A stretch of 64,000 bases of DNA from Modestobacter marinus (GTDB lineage Bacteria > Actinomycetota > Actinomycetes > Mycobacteriales > Geodermatophilaceae): assembly GCF_011758655.1 (NCBI RefSeq), contig NZ_JAAMPA010000001.1, forward strand, positions 186,001-250,000. The letters run 5' to 3'. The notes beneath the pieces were generated by a model that worked only from the letters and a program-made list of their open reading frames with translations, ran no database searches and had not been told where the DNA came from. How positions within the stretch are numbered: position 1 is the stretch's first letter; every line of letters starts with the position of its first letter. A program made the translations under genes and the position numbers. Positions 7,521-16,309 of the stretch are shown here, one piece after another.

Positions 7521-9026
7521 GTGGCCCGGGTCGTCGTCGTCGGCGCCGGGCTCGGGGGTCTCGCCGCCGCCGCCCGGCTGGCCGCGACCGGCCACGCGGT
7601 GACCGTGCTGGAGCAGGCGCCGCAGGTCGGCGGCAAGCTCGGCTGGTACGGCCGCGACGGCCACGGCTTCGACACCGGGCCCAGCCTGGTCACGCTGCCG
7701 CAGGTGCTCGAGGACCTCTTCGCCGCCACCGGCGCCCCGCTGTCGGAGGTCCTGCCGCTGCAGCGGCTGGACCCGGCGGTCGCCTACCGGTTCGCCGACG
7801 GGACCACGACGGCGATGCCCGGGCACCTCGAGGACGTCCCGGCCCGGCTGGACGCCGACCTCGGCCCCGGCAGCGGCGCCCAGTGGGCGGGGCTGCTCAC
7901 CCGCGCCGAGGCGATGTGGCGGGCCACCGAGCAGCCGTTCCTGCGCACCCCGCTCGCCGGTGCGGCCACGCTGGCCCGGCTTGCCCGCGACACCGCCGAC
8001 GTCCGCACGATCGCACCCGGCCGAACGCTGCGCGGCCTGGGCGCTGCCTACCTGACCGACCCGCGGCTGCGGATGCTGCTGGACCGGTACGCGACCTACT
8101 CCGGCTCCGACCCCCGGCGCGCCCCCGCCGCACTGCTCACCGTCCCCTACGCCGAGCAGGCCTTCGGCTCCTGGTACGTCCCCGGCGGGCTGCGCCGGCT
8201 GCCCGAGGCGGTGGCCGCGCGGGCGGTCGAGCGGGGAGCGGTCGTGCGCACCGACGCCGCGGTGACCGAGGTGCTGGTGACGGCGGGCCGGGCGGCCGGG
8301 GTGCGGCTGGCCGACGGCGAGGTGGTGCCGGCCGACGTCGTCGTGTGCAACGCCGACGCGGCCAGCCTCTACGGCCGGCTGCTCCCCCCGCAGGCACCGG
8401 TGCGGCGGGCCCGGACCGCGCTGCGCCGGGTGACACCGTCGTCCTCGGGCTTCGTGCTGCTGCTGGCCCTGCGCGGCCGCACGCCCGGGCTGGCCCACCA
8501 CACCGTGCTGTTCCCCACCGACTACGACGCCGAGTTCGACGCGCTCTTCGGGGGCCGGGGCAGACGCGGCAGCCCGAAGCGCCCGGTGGCCGACCCGACC
8601 GTCTACGTCAGCGCCCCCGACGACCCGGCCACCCGACCGGACGAGGACAGCGAGTCGTGGTTCGTGCTGGTCAACGCGCCCCGTCACGAGCCGGGCGCCG
8701 GGGTCGACTGGACCGCGCCCGGGCTGGCCGACCGGTACGCCGACCAACTGCTCGCCACGATGGCCGCCCGCGGGCTCGACGTGCGGGACCGGCTGCGCTG
8801 GCGGGTGGTGCGCACCCCGGCCGACCTCGAGCGCGAGACCGCGAGCCCCGGCGGGTCGATCTACGGCACGTCCAGCAACGGCGCCCGCGCCGCCTTCCTG
8901 CGGCCGGCCAACGCCTCGCCGCTGCCCGGCCTGTTCCTCGTCGGGGGCTCGTCGCACCCCGGCGGCGGGCTGCCGCTGGTCACGCTCTCCGCGGAGATCG
9001 TCGCCGGTCTGGTGGGCCCGGCCTGA
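7521..9026 (+). CDS. CrtI-family phytoene desaturase-like FAD oxidoreductase
   Basis: A 501-residue flavoprotein. The dinucleotide-binding motif VVVGAGLGGLAAAARLA is at the N-terminus, followed by QVGGKLGWYGRDGHGFDTGP, typical of carotenoid desaturases. The C-terminus has LFLVGGSSHPGGGLP, the CrtI-type FAD motif. It probably desaturates a carotene precursor or a related polyisoprenoid, in keeping with pigmented actinobacteria, but no crtB or crtE is adjacent, so the substrate is uncertain. GTG 7521 is chosen from the -10 box TACGGT 7 nt upstream; GTG 7512 is also in frame. The 3' end overlaps the convergent CPBP gene by 47 bp. Confidence 0.82.
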   Translation: MARVVVVGAGLGGLAAAARLAATGHAVTVLEQAPQVGGKLGWYGRDGHGFDTGPSLVTLPQVLEDLFAATGAPLSEVLPLQRLDPAVAYRFADGTTTAMPGHLEDVPARLDADLGPGSGAQWAGLLTRAEAMWRATEQPFLRTPLAGAATLARLARDTADVRTIAPGRTLRGLGAAYLTDPRLRMLLDRYATYSGSDPRRAPAALLTVPYAEQAFGSWYVPGGLRRLPEAVAARAVERGAVVRTDAAVTEVLVTAGRAAGVRLADGEVVPADVVVCNADAASLYGRLLPPQAPVRRARTALRRVTPSSSGFVLLLALRGRTPGLAHHTVLFPTDYDAEFDALFGGRGRRGSPKRPVADPTVYVSAPDDPATRPDEDSESWFVLVNAPRHEPGAGVDWTAPGLADRYADQLLATMAARGLDVRDRLRWRVVRTPADLERETASPGGSIYGTSSNGARAAFLRPANASPLPGLFLVGGSSHPGGGLPLVTLSAEIVAGLVGPA

Positions 9027-9801
9027 GGTCGGCGTCCGGCCCGGGGCGGTCCAGCAGCCGGAGCAGCCACCAGCCGTAGGCGACCAGGCCCACCACCAGC
9101 ACGACCCGGACGCCGAAGGGCAGGTTGCCGGGGCTGGCCAGCTGGGTGAAGTCGGTGAGCGCGTGCAGCAGCACCAGCGGCCAGATCGTGCCCAGGTGCC
9201 AGCGCAGCGCCGCCAGGCAGAAGCCGTAGCAGCCCGCCGCGACCACGACGTAGAGCACGTCGCCCCACGGCCGGTCGAACCAGAACCCGGACAGCGCGTG
9301 GCCCAGGCCGAACAGCACCCCCACCCAGACCGCGGCGGCGGCCGGCCCGAGCCCGGCGAGCACCCGCTGCACCAGCCCCCGGCTCAGCACCTCCTCCGAC
9401 AGCCCGATCGAGAGGGTCATCACCGCGAGGCTGCTCAGCGCGACCGAGGAGCCGGCCAACCCGGGCACCGCGAACACCGCCCCCTCGGCCACCAGCGGCA
9501 CGGCCAGCCACCAGCGACGGTCCGGCCGCCGCCAGCACAGCCCGGTCTCCCGCCACCAGCCCAGCCACCCGATCAGCGCCACGGTCCCGGCCGCCAGGAC
9601 CAGGTTCACCACGACCGCGCCCAGCGACGGCGACCAGGCCGGCGACATAGGGGGCAGCAGGTCCTCGACGGCGAACAGCGCGAGGTGCCAGAGCAGTGTC
9701 AGTGCAGCGGCGACCGTCAGCGGCCGCCGCCGGGCGAGGTCGAGCACGCGCAGGCGCACGGCCGGCAGCCTCCCGCGAGCGAGGGACCGCCGTCCAGGCA
9801 C
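8980..9801 (-). CDS. CPBP family intramembrane metalloprotease
   Basis: A 273-residue membrane protein with about seven hydrophobic segments and the three CPBP (Abi/CAAX-protease) motifs: EEVLSRG, FGLGHAL and HALTDF, which supply the glutamates and histidines of the membrane metal site. Bacterial members are linked to bacteriocin immunity or protein processing; the role here is unknown. The annotated GTG 9801 gives a basic 28-residue head; GTG 9759 is a plausible shorter start. The C-terminal tail is encoded opposite the 3' end of the CrtI-family gene. Confidence 0.83.
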   Translation of the reverse strand: MPGRRSLARGRLPAVRLRVLDLARRRPLTVAAALTLLWHLALFAVEDLLPPMSPAWSPSLGAVVVNLVLAAGTVALIGWLGWWRETGLCWRRPDRRWWLAVPLVAEGAVFAVPGLAGSSVALSSLAVMTLSIGLSEEVLSRGLVQRVLAGLGPAAAAVWVGVLFGLGHALSGFWFDRPWGDVLYVVVAAGCYGFCLAALRWHLGTIWPLVLLHALTDFTQLASPGNLPFGVRVVLVVGLVAYGWWLLRLLDRPGPDADLRPGPPDRRRSPRRA

Positions 9802-9885
9802 AGGCGTCCAGGCAGCGACGCCACGCAGGCGCGACGAGGCCCCGGTCCCCTCGTGCGGGGGGCCGGGGCTTCGTCGCGTCGTTCG

Positions 9886-10761
9886 TCAGGCGTCGCGGCG
9901 GCGGAGGACGACGTAGCCGGCGACCAGGACGGCGAGCGCCTCGGCGGCGAAGACCGCGAAGCCGGTCCACGGTGCGAGGACCGCGCCGCCGTTGAAGGGC
10001 ATCACCTGGGCGACCGAGCCGCCGGCGTTGCCGGGCATCAGCTTGGCCACCCACTCCCCCCACGTGCCGGGCAGGGCGTAGGCCAGGTTCCCGACGATCA
10101 GCACCAGCGCGATGCCGACGGTCAGTGCCGCGCCGGTGTTCCGGATCAGGAAGCCGGCACCGAGGGCCAGCACGCCCAGCCCGGCGAGGTAGAGCCCGTT
10201 GCCGAACAGGGCACGGACCACACCGTCGTCGGACAGCGCCAGCCCGATGCCCTCCCGGTCGAGGAACCAGTTGCCGCCCAGGTAGCCGATGAAGGCGGTG
10301 ACGACACCGGCGACGAACAGCACCGGAGCCAGCACCAGCGCCTTCGCTGCGACCACCCGGCCGCGGCGCGGGACCGCCGACAGCGTCGCCCGGATCATCC
10401 CGGTGCCGTACTCGCTGGTGACCATCAGCGTGCCCAGCGCGATCGCGGTGAGCTGGGAGAACAGGAGGCCCCAGGTGATGAACGACGCCGGGGACTCCCC
10501 CGTGTCACCGGCCGCGAGCTCCCCGGCCGCGGCCCAGCAGACCAGCGTGGTGAGTCCGGCGCCGAGCAGGAACAGCAGCCCCAGCGACCAGCGGGTGGAG
10601 CGCACGGTCCAGAACTTGACCCACTCCGCGTGCAGCACCTGGGCGAAGCCCGGCTGCCGGACGCCGGGGACGTGCCGGTTCGGGTCGAGCCGGACGACGT
10701 CGGCGGCGGAACCGGCGCCGGGTCGGGCGGACACGGTGCTCACGGTCGGCGAGGCGCTCAT
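9886..10761 (-). CDS. ABC-2 type transporter permease
   Basis: A 291-residue permease with six hydrophobic segments. After a cytoplasmic N-terminal ~45 residues it shows AEWVKFWTVRSTRWSLGLLF, typical of actinobacterial ABC-2 permeases, and TSEYGTGMIRATLSAVPRR, the conserved cytoplasmic region. Its ATG overlaps the stop of the upstream ATPase gene by 4 bp (ATGA), so the two form a coupled operon. The substrate is unknown. It is not closely similar to the permease at 1757-2776, so this is a separate exporter. Confidence 0.86.
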   Translation of the reverse strand: MSASPTVSTVSARPGAGSAADVVRLDPNRHVPGVRQPGFAQVLHAEWVKFWTVRSTRWSLGLLFLLGAGLTTLVCWAAAGELAAGDTGESPASFITWGLLFSQLTAIALGTLMVTSEYGTGMIRATLSAVPRRGRVVAAKALVLAPVLFVAGVVTAFIGYLGGNWFLDREGIGLALSDDGVVRALFGNGLYLAGLGVLALGAGFLIRNTGAALTVGIALVLIVGNLAYALPGTWGEWVAKLMPGNAGGSVAQVMPFNGGAVLAPWTGFAVFAAEALAVLVAGYVVLRRRDA

Positions 10762-11684
10762 CGCGCTGCTCCTGCGGTCTCGGTGGGGTGGGTGGCGTAC
10801 TCGACGCTGTCGGCGGTCAGGGTCATGAAGGCGTCCTCCAGCGAGGACTGGACGAGGGCGAGCTCGTGGATGTGGAGCCCGGCGCCACCGATCAGCTCAC
10901 CGATCTCGGCGGCGTTCCGGCCGCGCACCCGCAGCTCGTCGCCCGCCGGGTCGACGTCCAGACCGTTGTTGCGCAGCAGCGCCTCGGCGTCGCGCAGCCG
11001 CGGGCTGCGGACCCGGACGTAGGAGGACGCGTGCTCGGTGATGAAGTCGGCCATCGAGCAGTCGGCCAGCATCCGGCCGCGGCCGACGACGACCAGGTGG
11101 TCGGCGGTGAGCGCCATCTCCGACATCAGGTGGCTGGAGACCAGCACCGTGCGCCCCTGGCCGGCGAGCTCCCGGGCGAGGTTGCGCACCCAGCGGATGC
11201 CCTCCGGGTCCAGCCCGTTGACCGGCTCGTCCAGGACGACGACCGGCGGCTCGCCGAGCAGCGCCACCGCGATGCCGAGCCGCTGGCCCATGCCGAGGGA
11301 GAAGCGACCCACCCGCTGGTCGGCGACCGCCTCGAGACCGACCAGGTCGAGCACCTCGTCGATCCGGGTGCGCGGGATGCCGTTGCTGGCGGCCAGCCAG
11401 CGCAGGTGGTCGCGGGCGCTGCGGCCGGGGTGCAGCGCCCGGGCCTCCAGCAGCGCACCGACCTCGCGCAGCGGCGCCGGGGAGGCGGCGTAGGAGCGGC
11501 CGTTCACGGTCACGCTGCCCGACGTGGGGCGGTCCAGGCCGAGGATCATCCGCATCGTCGTGGACTTGCCGGCCCCGTTCGGGCCGAGGAAGCCGGTGAC
11601 CCGGCCGGGCTCGACGGTGAAGCTCAAGTTGTCGACGGCGGTCTTGGCGCCGTAGGTCTTGGTGAGTCCCCGGGCGACGATCAC
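10758..11684 (-). CDS. ABC-2 type transporter ATP-binding protein
   Basis: A 308-residue ATPase with Walker A GPNGAGKS (about 34-41), signature SLGMGQ, Walker B VVLDEP and the switch region VSSHLM. The C-terminal ~80 residues are a regulatory tail. GTG 11684 is chosen because a G-rich ribosome binding site (GGGGGGAC) lies just upstream and the family N-terminus VIVARGLTKTYG starts there; an upstream ATG would add 25 basic residues. It is the first gene of the pair with the permease 9886-10761. Confidence 0.92.
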   Translation of the reverse strand: MIVARGLTKTYGAKTAVDNLSFTVEPGRVTGFLGPNGAGKSTTMRMILGLDRPTSGSVTVNGRSYAASPAPLREVGALLEARALHPGRSARDHLRWLAASNGIPRTRIDEVLDLVGLEAVADQRVGRFSLGMGQRLGIAVALLGEPPVVVLDEPVNGLDPEGIRWVRNLARELAGQGRTVLVSSHLMSEMALTADHLVVVGRGRMLADCSMADFITEHASSYVRVRSPRLRDAEALLRNNGLDVDPAGDELRVRGRNAAEIGELIGGAGLHIHELALVQSSLEDAFMTLTADSVEYATHPTETAGAAR

Positions 11685-11847
11685 AGCGTCCCCCCGGGGT
11701 GGGCGGGAGAGGTGGTGTCCATGCCGACGAGCCTGTCGGCGCGGCGTCCTCGGCGACATCGGTGAGCGCCCTGAACCGACCCTGAGCCGCCCCGGAGCCA
11801 GACCCTGAGGCCCCCGCTCGGGGTCCGGCCCGACCGGCGGCGAGGGG

Positions 11848-12546
11848 TCAGCCGCCGACCAGTGCGCCGACGACCACCCAGCTGAGCAGGAACGCCCAGC
11901 CCCCGGTCAACCGCCGCCCACCGGGACGCGGCGCCGGCAGGCCGGGGAACGGACCGGACAGCAGCAGGAACGCCAGGCTGCCGATCGGGGGCCAGCTCAG
12001 CCAGAGCCAGGCCCAGCGCGTGGCCCGGGCCGGGGGTGGACCACCCACCAGCACGAGCACCACCGCCACGGCGTGCCCCAGCAAGACCGTCCCGGTCCAG
12101 CCCGGCAGCCACCAGCCGAGCACCTCCGCCGAGGTGGGCGGCTCCACCCACGGGACGACGCGCAGGTCGGGGTCCGCGGCCTGCAGCTGGTCGGCCAGGT
12201 CGCGGCGCAGCACCGGCCGGCTGTCCTGCGGGACCGCGACCCCGGGAGCGGCCTCCCACACCTCGGTGCGGTGGGTGACCGGACCGGACCGCCAGACCGC
12301 TATCTGCCAGGCGTAGCCGGTCGCGCCCGGCTCCAGCCCCTCGCTGACCCGCACCGTCTCCACCCGACCGGCGTCGACCGCCGCCCGCAGGTCCGCCAGG
12401 GACGCCGGACGCTGACCGACGAGGACGGCGACCACGACCATGCCCAGCCCGACCACGACCAGCACCACCCGCAGCGCCGTCCACGGGTCCCGCACGCGCG
12501 GCCGCGGCCGGGGCGGGGCCGGGGTGAGGGGTCCGGTGGCCGGCAT
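11848..12546 (-). CDS. Hypothetical membrane protein
   Basis: I do not recognise this 232-residue protein. A Pro/Arg-rich N-terminus precedes one hydrophobic segment (about 25-43). A soluble region of roughly 90 residues follows, then two or three hydrophobic segments (about 145-230). The soluble part has no cysteines or obvious catalytic motif. It stands 160 bp from the ABC operon and 49 bp from the next gene, all on the minus strand. Confidence 0.7.
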   Translation of the reverse strand: MPATGPLTPAPPRPRPRVRDPWTALRVVLVVVGLGMVVVAVLVGQRPASLADLRAAVDAGRVETVRVSEGLEPGATGYAWQIAVWRSGPVTHRTEVWEAAPGVAVPQDSRPVLRRDLADQLQAADPDLRVVPWVEPPTSAEVLGWWLPGWTGTVLLGHAVAVVLVLVGGPPPARATRWAWLWLSWPPIGSLAFLLLSGPFPGLPAPRPGGRRLTGGWAFLLSWVVVGALVGG

Positions 12547-12595
12547 GGCGGAACCGTAGAGGTGACCGGCCGTCAGCGGAACACGGCCGGCCGGT

Positions 12596-14044
12596 TCAGC
12601 TGCGTGCGGCGCCCAGTCCCAGCACCGCCGCCAGGCCCAGCGCGCTGCGCGGGGCGTACGGGGTGCGCCACAGCCCGCCGTGCGCCGCGGCGTGCGCCTC
12701 GTCCTGCCAGGGGTGCTGCTGGGCGGCGCCGCCGTCGGTGTGCAGGTCGTGCACGAGCAGCGCCGCCATCAGCACGTTCGACGTCGACGGCTCGAACACC
12801 TCCACCCCGAAGCGGTGCGCACCGGCGTAGGCGGCGGCCAGTGCCCGGTTCTTGACCACCGAGCGGGTGCGGGTGGGCGGGGCGACGTTCATCGACACGG
12901 TGCTGCCCGCCTCCCGGGCCACCGCGGCACGCCAGCGCTGCAGCCGCTTGGCCAGGGCGTAGTTCGGCCCCTGCTGCGGCACCAGGCTGTCGGCGATGCC
13001 CGGGTCGGCGCCCGGCACGTACGCCCGGCGCAGCAACCGGCCGGCCGAGAGCGTGCGCAGCGGCCGGCCGACCAGCTTCGCCGTCCGTGGCCGGGCGGCG
13101 TAGGCGGCGACGGAGAAGTCGACGGCCTCGCCGGGCACCGCGAAGACGTCGGTCGGGGTGGCGAGGAAGGCCAGCGCCAGGTCGGGGCGGGCGCCGGCCA
13201 GCCGCAGGGTGAGGGCGTCGACGGCGGTGGAGACCCGGACGTTGGTCGCGCCGTCGGCGTAGACGTAGTTGCCCAGCACCGGCGAGCCGGACAGGGCGGC
13301 GAGCCAGTCGGTGACCGCGGGCACCTCGGTGATCAGGTCGGCGCCGGCTGCGTCGTCCTCCCCGACCGGCAGCAGCAGCGTGCCGGCGCCGCGCCGGGCG
13401 GTGTCGCGCACCCGCTCCCACAGCGGCGGCCGGGGCAGGTCGACGGCGGCGACGCGGACGCCCCAGCGCAGCAGGGCGGTCAGCGGCCCCATCTCCGCGC
13501 CGGCCCCGAGCACCGCGACCGTGCGGTCGGGCAGCGCCAGCCACTCGGGGTGGTCGGCCACGGTGCGCACGGCGTCGGCGCAGCTGGGCTCGATGACCCC
13601 GGCGTCGACCCAGGCGACCAGCCGGCGGTGCAGCTCGTCGCCGCGCAGCCGGGCACCGCGGTAGGGCAGGGACAGCTCGCGCTCGGGCTCGGCGTCCCCG
13701 GTCAGCTCGACGGTGCGCAGCCGGCGCGCGGCCGGCGCGGTCTGCAGCGCGCCGAGGTCGGTCTCGCCGTCCGGGCCGGCCACCCGCATGCGGGCGTGCA
13801 GCGAGTCCAGTCCCGCACCGGCGATCTGCAGCGCCGCAGCGCGGGAGCTCAGCCCCGCCTCCACCGCGCGGCGCAGGTGGGGCAGGTAGCCGGCCCGCCA
13901 GTTGGTCTCCTGCTCGGCCGCCCGCGCACCGGTCGGGTCGACCGGCCGCAGCGCGTCGGCGACCACCGCCCGGCCGAGCGTGGCGGTGCTGCGCCGGCCG
14001 TCAGGCCCGGCCGGGAAGACGACTCCGCGCTGTTCGTCGGTCAC
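12596..14044 (-). CDS. Conserved Rossmann-like protein of unknown function
   Basis: A 482-residue protein I cannot name. A central VAVLGAGAEMGPLTALLRWG (about residues 185-204) looks like a nucleotide-binding Rossmann motif. It is followed by VAAVDLPRPPLWERV and ADLITEVPAV, as in NAD(P)-dependent enzymes. The C-terminal half contains NYALAKRLQRWRA and FEPSTSNVLMAALLVHDLH, which look strongly conserved. No signal peptide or membrane segment is visible. GTG 14044 (VTDEQRG) is preferred to an upstream ATG at 14095 that adds 17 unlikely residues. A dehydrogenase or reductase role is only a guess. Confidence 0.72.
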   Translation of the reverse strand: MTDEQRGVVFPAGPDGRRSTATLGRAVVADALRPVDPTGARAAEQETNWRAGYLPHLRRAVEAGLSSRAAALQIAGAGLDSLHARMRVAGPDGETDLGALQTAPAARRLRTVELTGDAEPERELSLPYRGARLRGDELHRRLVAWVDAGVIEPSCADAVRTVADHPEWLALPDRTVAVLGAGAEMGPLTALLRWGVRVAAVDLPRPPLWERVRDTARRGAGTLLLPVGEDDAAGADLITEVPAVTDWLAALSGSPVLGNYVYADGATNVRVSTAVDALTLRLAGARPDLALAFLATPTDVFAVPGEAVDFSVAAYAARPRTAKLVGRPLRTLSAGRLLRRAYVPGADPGIADSLVPQQGPNYALAKRLQRWRAAVAREAGSTVSMNVAPPTRTRSVVKNRALAAAYAGAHRFGVEVFEPSTSNVLMAALLVHDLHTDGGAAQQHPWQDEAHAAAHGGLWRTPYAPRSALGLAAVLGLGAARS

Positions 14045-14101
14045 GGGCCGATCCTGCCCGACGCGGCCGGGGCACTGGGCCCCAGCCGCGGGCACGGTCG
14101 G

Positions 14102-14275
14102 TTACTGGTTGCCGATCTTGCCGTCGGCGGCGTCCCGCCCCTTGTCGATCTGGGCGTCGTGCGTGCCACCGGTCTTCTTGTCGGCGAACTGCTCGCCCTT
14201 GTCCAGCGCGGAGTCGCTGACCTTCTCGCCCTTGTCGCTGTTCAGTGCGCCCTTGGCCTTGTCCATCATGCTCAC
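14102..14275 (-). CDS. MT0933-type small antitoxin-like protein
   Basis: A 57-residue, highly charged protein: MMDKAKGALNSDKGEKVSDS, then DKGEQFADKKTGGTHDAQIDKGRDAADGK in overlapping blocks. This matches the Rv0909/MT0933 antitoxin family, in which KTGG and QIDK are characteristic. No toxin gene is adjacent, so it may be an orphan or have a general role. GTG 14275 is chosen from AGGGGG 7 nt upstream; ATG 14269 is an alternative start. Confidence 0.75.
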   Translation of the reverse strand: MSMMDKAKGALNSDKGEKVSDSALDKGEQFADKKTGGTHDAQIDKGRDAADGKIGNQ

Positions 14276-14355
14276 GGGTGGTCCCCCTGTGATCCGGTCG
14301 CGCCGACGGCGCGGCTCGAGCCCGGACATGCCCGCCGACCGGCGCCGGCAACCAC

Positions 14356-15942
14356 TCAGTCGCGGACGACCGGTTCCGGCAGCTCGGCCGGCGCGCCGGC
14401 CTCCAGCCAGCGCAGCAGCGTGCGGACGCCGAACCCCGTGCCGCCCTTGACCACCTCGGCGTCGTCGCTGCCGGCGCGTGCGGGGCCGGCGATGTCCAGG
14501 TGCGCCCACGGCAGGCCCCCGGCGAAGGGCTGCAGGAACAGCGCCGCCGTGGTCGACCCCGGGTTGCCCGGGGCGTTGTTAGCGTCGGCCACCTCGGAGT
14601 CGAGCTGCGCGCGCAGGTGCCCGACGTGCTCCTCGGTCAGCGGCATCCGCCAGCACGCCTCACCGGCGTGACCGGCTGCGGTGAGCAGGGCGTCGGCCAG
14701 CCCGTCGGCGGTCGCGTACAGCCCGGCGGTGCGCGCCCCCAGCGCCGTCCGCATCGCCCCGGTCAGGGTGGCGACGTCGACGAGCACGGTGGCCCCCAGC
14801 GCCAGCCGGGCGTGCGCCAGCGCGTCGGCGAGCACCAGCCGGCCCTCGGCGTCGGTGTTGCGCACCTCGGTGGTGCGCCCGCCCACGTGCCGCACGACGT
14901 CGGCCGGGCGGTAGGCGGCACCGGAGACGGCGTTCTCGCACAGCGCGACGACGGCGGTGACGGCGCCGGGCAGCTGCAACCGGGCCGCGGCGTCGACGGC
15001 GGCGAGGACCGCGGCGGCACCGGCCATGTCGGTCTTCATCTCGCGCATGCCCGCGTTGGTCTTGATCGATATGCCGCCGGTGTCGAAGGTGATGCCCTTG
15101 CCGACCAGCACCGGGTGGGCCGGTCCGGCGCCCCGCGGCCGGTAGGTGGCGACCACCACCCGCGGTGGGGACGCCGATCCCCCGCCGACGGCGAGGACCC
15201 CGCCGAACCCACCGGCGCGCAGCTCGTCGGCGCCGAGCACGGTGACCGTCACGCCGGCGACCGCAGCCAGCCGCCCACGGGCCTGCTCGGCGAGCCAGTC
15301 CGGGGTCTTGGTGCTGCTGGGGGTGTTCACCAGGTCGCGGGCCCACGCCACGGACTCCGCGGCGACCCGGCCGGCGAGCTCACCGGCGGCCACCGCCGGG
15401 TCGTCGGCAGCAGCAGCCACCACGAGCACCTCGGCGAGCCGGGTCGGGTGCGGGGTCGAGGTGTCCCGGAAGCGGTAGCCGGCCAGCAGCGCGGTCTCGA
15501 CCGCCGTGCGCACCTCGTCCGCCCCGGCCGGGGCCACGCCGGTGTCCAGCGGCAGCACGAGCCGGCGGGCGCCGGACTCGGCGAGCGTCTGCGCCCGCCG
15601 GACGGCGACCGCCACGTAGGAGCGCAGGTGCGGCAGGGTGGCATCGCCCACCCCGACCGCCAGCACGCTGCGCGGGCGCCGGCTCTGCAGCGGCACGTTG
15701 GTGATCCCGCCGGGCTTGCCGCCGTTGCCGGTGTCGGCCAGGGCCGCGGCGAGGAACCCCGGGTCGACCGGCGGCTGGTCGGCCGCGGTCAGCCAGTCCG
15801 GCAGCGCGCCCTGGGCACCCACCGGCACGGCCAGGACGTCGTCGGCACCCATGACCGGCAGCGCCGGGACGACCTCGACCCGCGGCGACGGCAGGGCACC
15901 CTGGCGGGCTCCACCCTGAGGAGCCGCCTGGGACGACGGCAC
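14356..15942 (-). CDS. pepA: Leucyl aminopeptidase (M17 family)
   Basis: A 528-residue cytosolic zinc/manganese peptidase that removes N-terminal residues from peptides. The M17 domain is C-terminal: VGKGITFDTGGISIKTNAGM supplies the catalytic lysine and metal aspartate, and NTDAEGRLVLADAL is the family signature with the metal-binding aspartate and glutamate. Length fits the family (about 500). GTG 15942 is the first start with no stop before it in frame. The frame stays open upstream into the DUF3117 gene without another good start, so a few extra N-terminal residues are possible. Confidence 0.93.
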   Translation of the reverse strand: MPSSQAAPQGGARQGALPSPRVEVVPALPVMGADDVLAVPVGAQGALPDWLTAADQPPVDPGFLAAALADTGNGGKPGGITNVPLQSRRPRSVLAVGVGDATLPHLRSYVAVAVRRAQTLAESGARRLVLPLDTGVAPAGADEVRTAVETALLAGYRFRDTSTPHPTRLAEVLVVAAAADDPAVAAGELAGRVAAESVAWARDLVNTPSSTKTPDWLAEQARGRLAAVAGVTVTVLGADELRAGGFGGVLAVGGGSASPPRVVVATYRPRGAGPAHPVLVGKGITFDTGGISIKTNAGMREMKTDMAGAAAVLAAVDAAARLQLPGAVTAVVALCENAVSGAAYRPADVVRHVGGRTTEVRNTDAEGRLVLADALAHARLALGATVLVDVATLTGAMRTALGARTAGLYATADGLADALLTAAGHAGEACWRMPLTEEHVGHLRAQLDSEVADANNAPGNPGSTTAALFLQPFAGGLPWAHLDIAGPARAGSDDAEVVKGGTGFGVRTLLRWLEAGAPAELPEPVVRD

Positions 15943-16025
15943 GGCCCCGGTCGCCGGCGTGCTGCCGGCGGCCGGGGCCGCGTCGTCGGTCGCGGGGCTG
16001 CCCGGGGGCAGACTCGCGTCGGTGT

Positions 16026-16193
16026 TCAGCTGATCGCGCCCTTCAGGGCCTCGGAGAGGGCGCTCGCCTCGTCGGGGGACAGCTCGACGACCAGCCGGCC
16101 ACCACCCTCCAGCGGGACGCGCATGACCAGGCCGCGGCCCTCCTTGGTGACCTCGAGGGGACCTTCACCCGTACGCGGCTTCATGGCCGCCAT
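16026..16193 (-). CDS. DUF3117 family small protein
   Basis: A 55-residue protein beginning MAAMKPRTGEGPLEVTKEGR and containing RVPLEGGGRLVVELSPDEA, a near-textbook member of DUF3117, which is nearly universal in actinobacteria and has no known function. AGGAGG lies 6 nt before the ATG. It sits next to the 3-methyladenine glycosylase gene, as I recall for its mycobacterial counterpart. Confidence 0.92.
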   Translation of the reverse strand: MAAMKPRTGEGPLEVTKEGRGLVMRVPLEGGGRLVVELSPDEASALSEALKGAIS

Positions 16194-16309
16194 GCGTGCC
16201 TCCTTCACCGGCCACCCACAGCCCGGTTGGACCGTGGTGTGGCAACTGTTCGTGCAGAGCTGTGCGGTCCATGATCCCGTATCCCCGGCCATCGACCAAC
16301 CCGGACCCC

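Noticed and set aside
9163-11022. Open frame of about 620 codons on the plus strand across the CPBP and ABC genes
   Set aside because: Low-complexity Gln/Arg/Pro/His sequence with no motif, antisense to three well-supported genes.
14276-14355. Stress-type promoter before the MT0933-like gene (GTTG ... GGGCAT)
   Set aside because: The -10 lacks the GGGTA core; the match is no better than chance in this GC-rich sequence.
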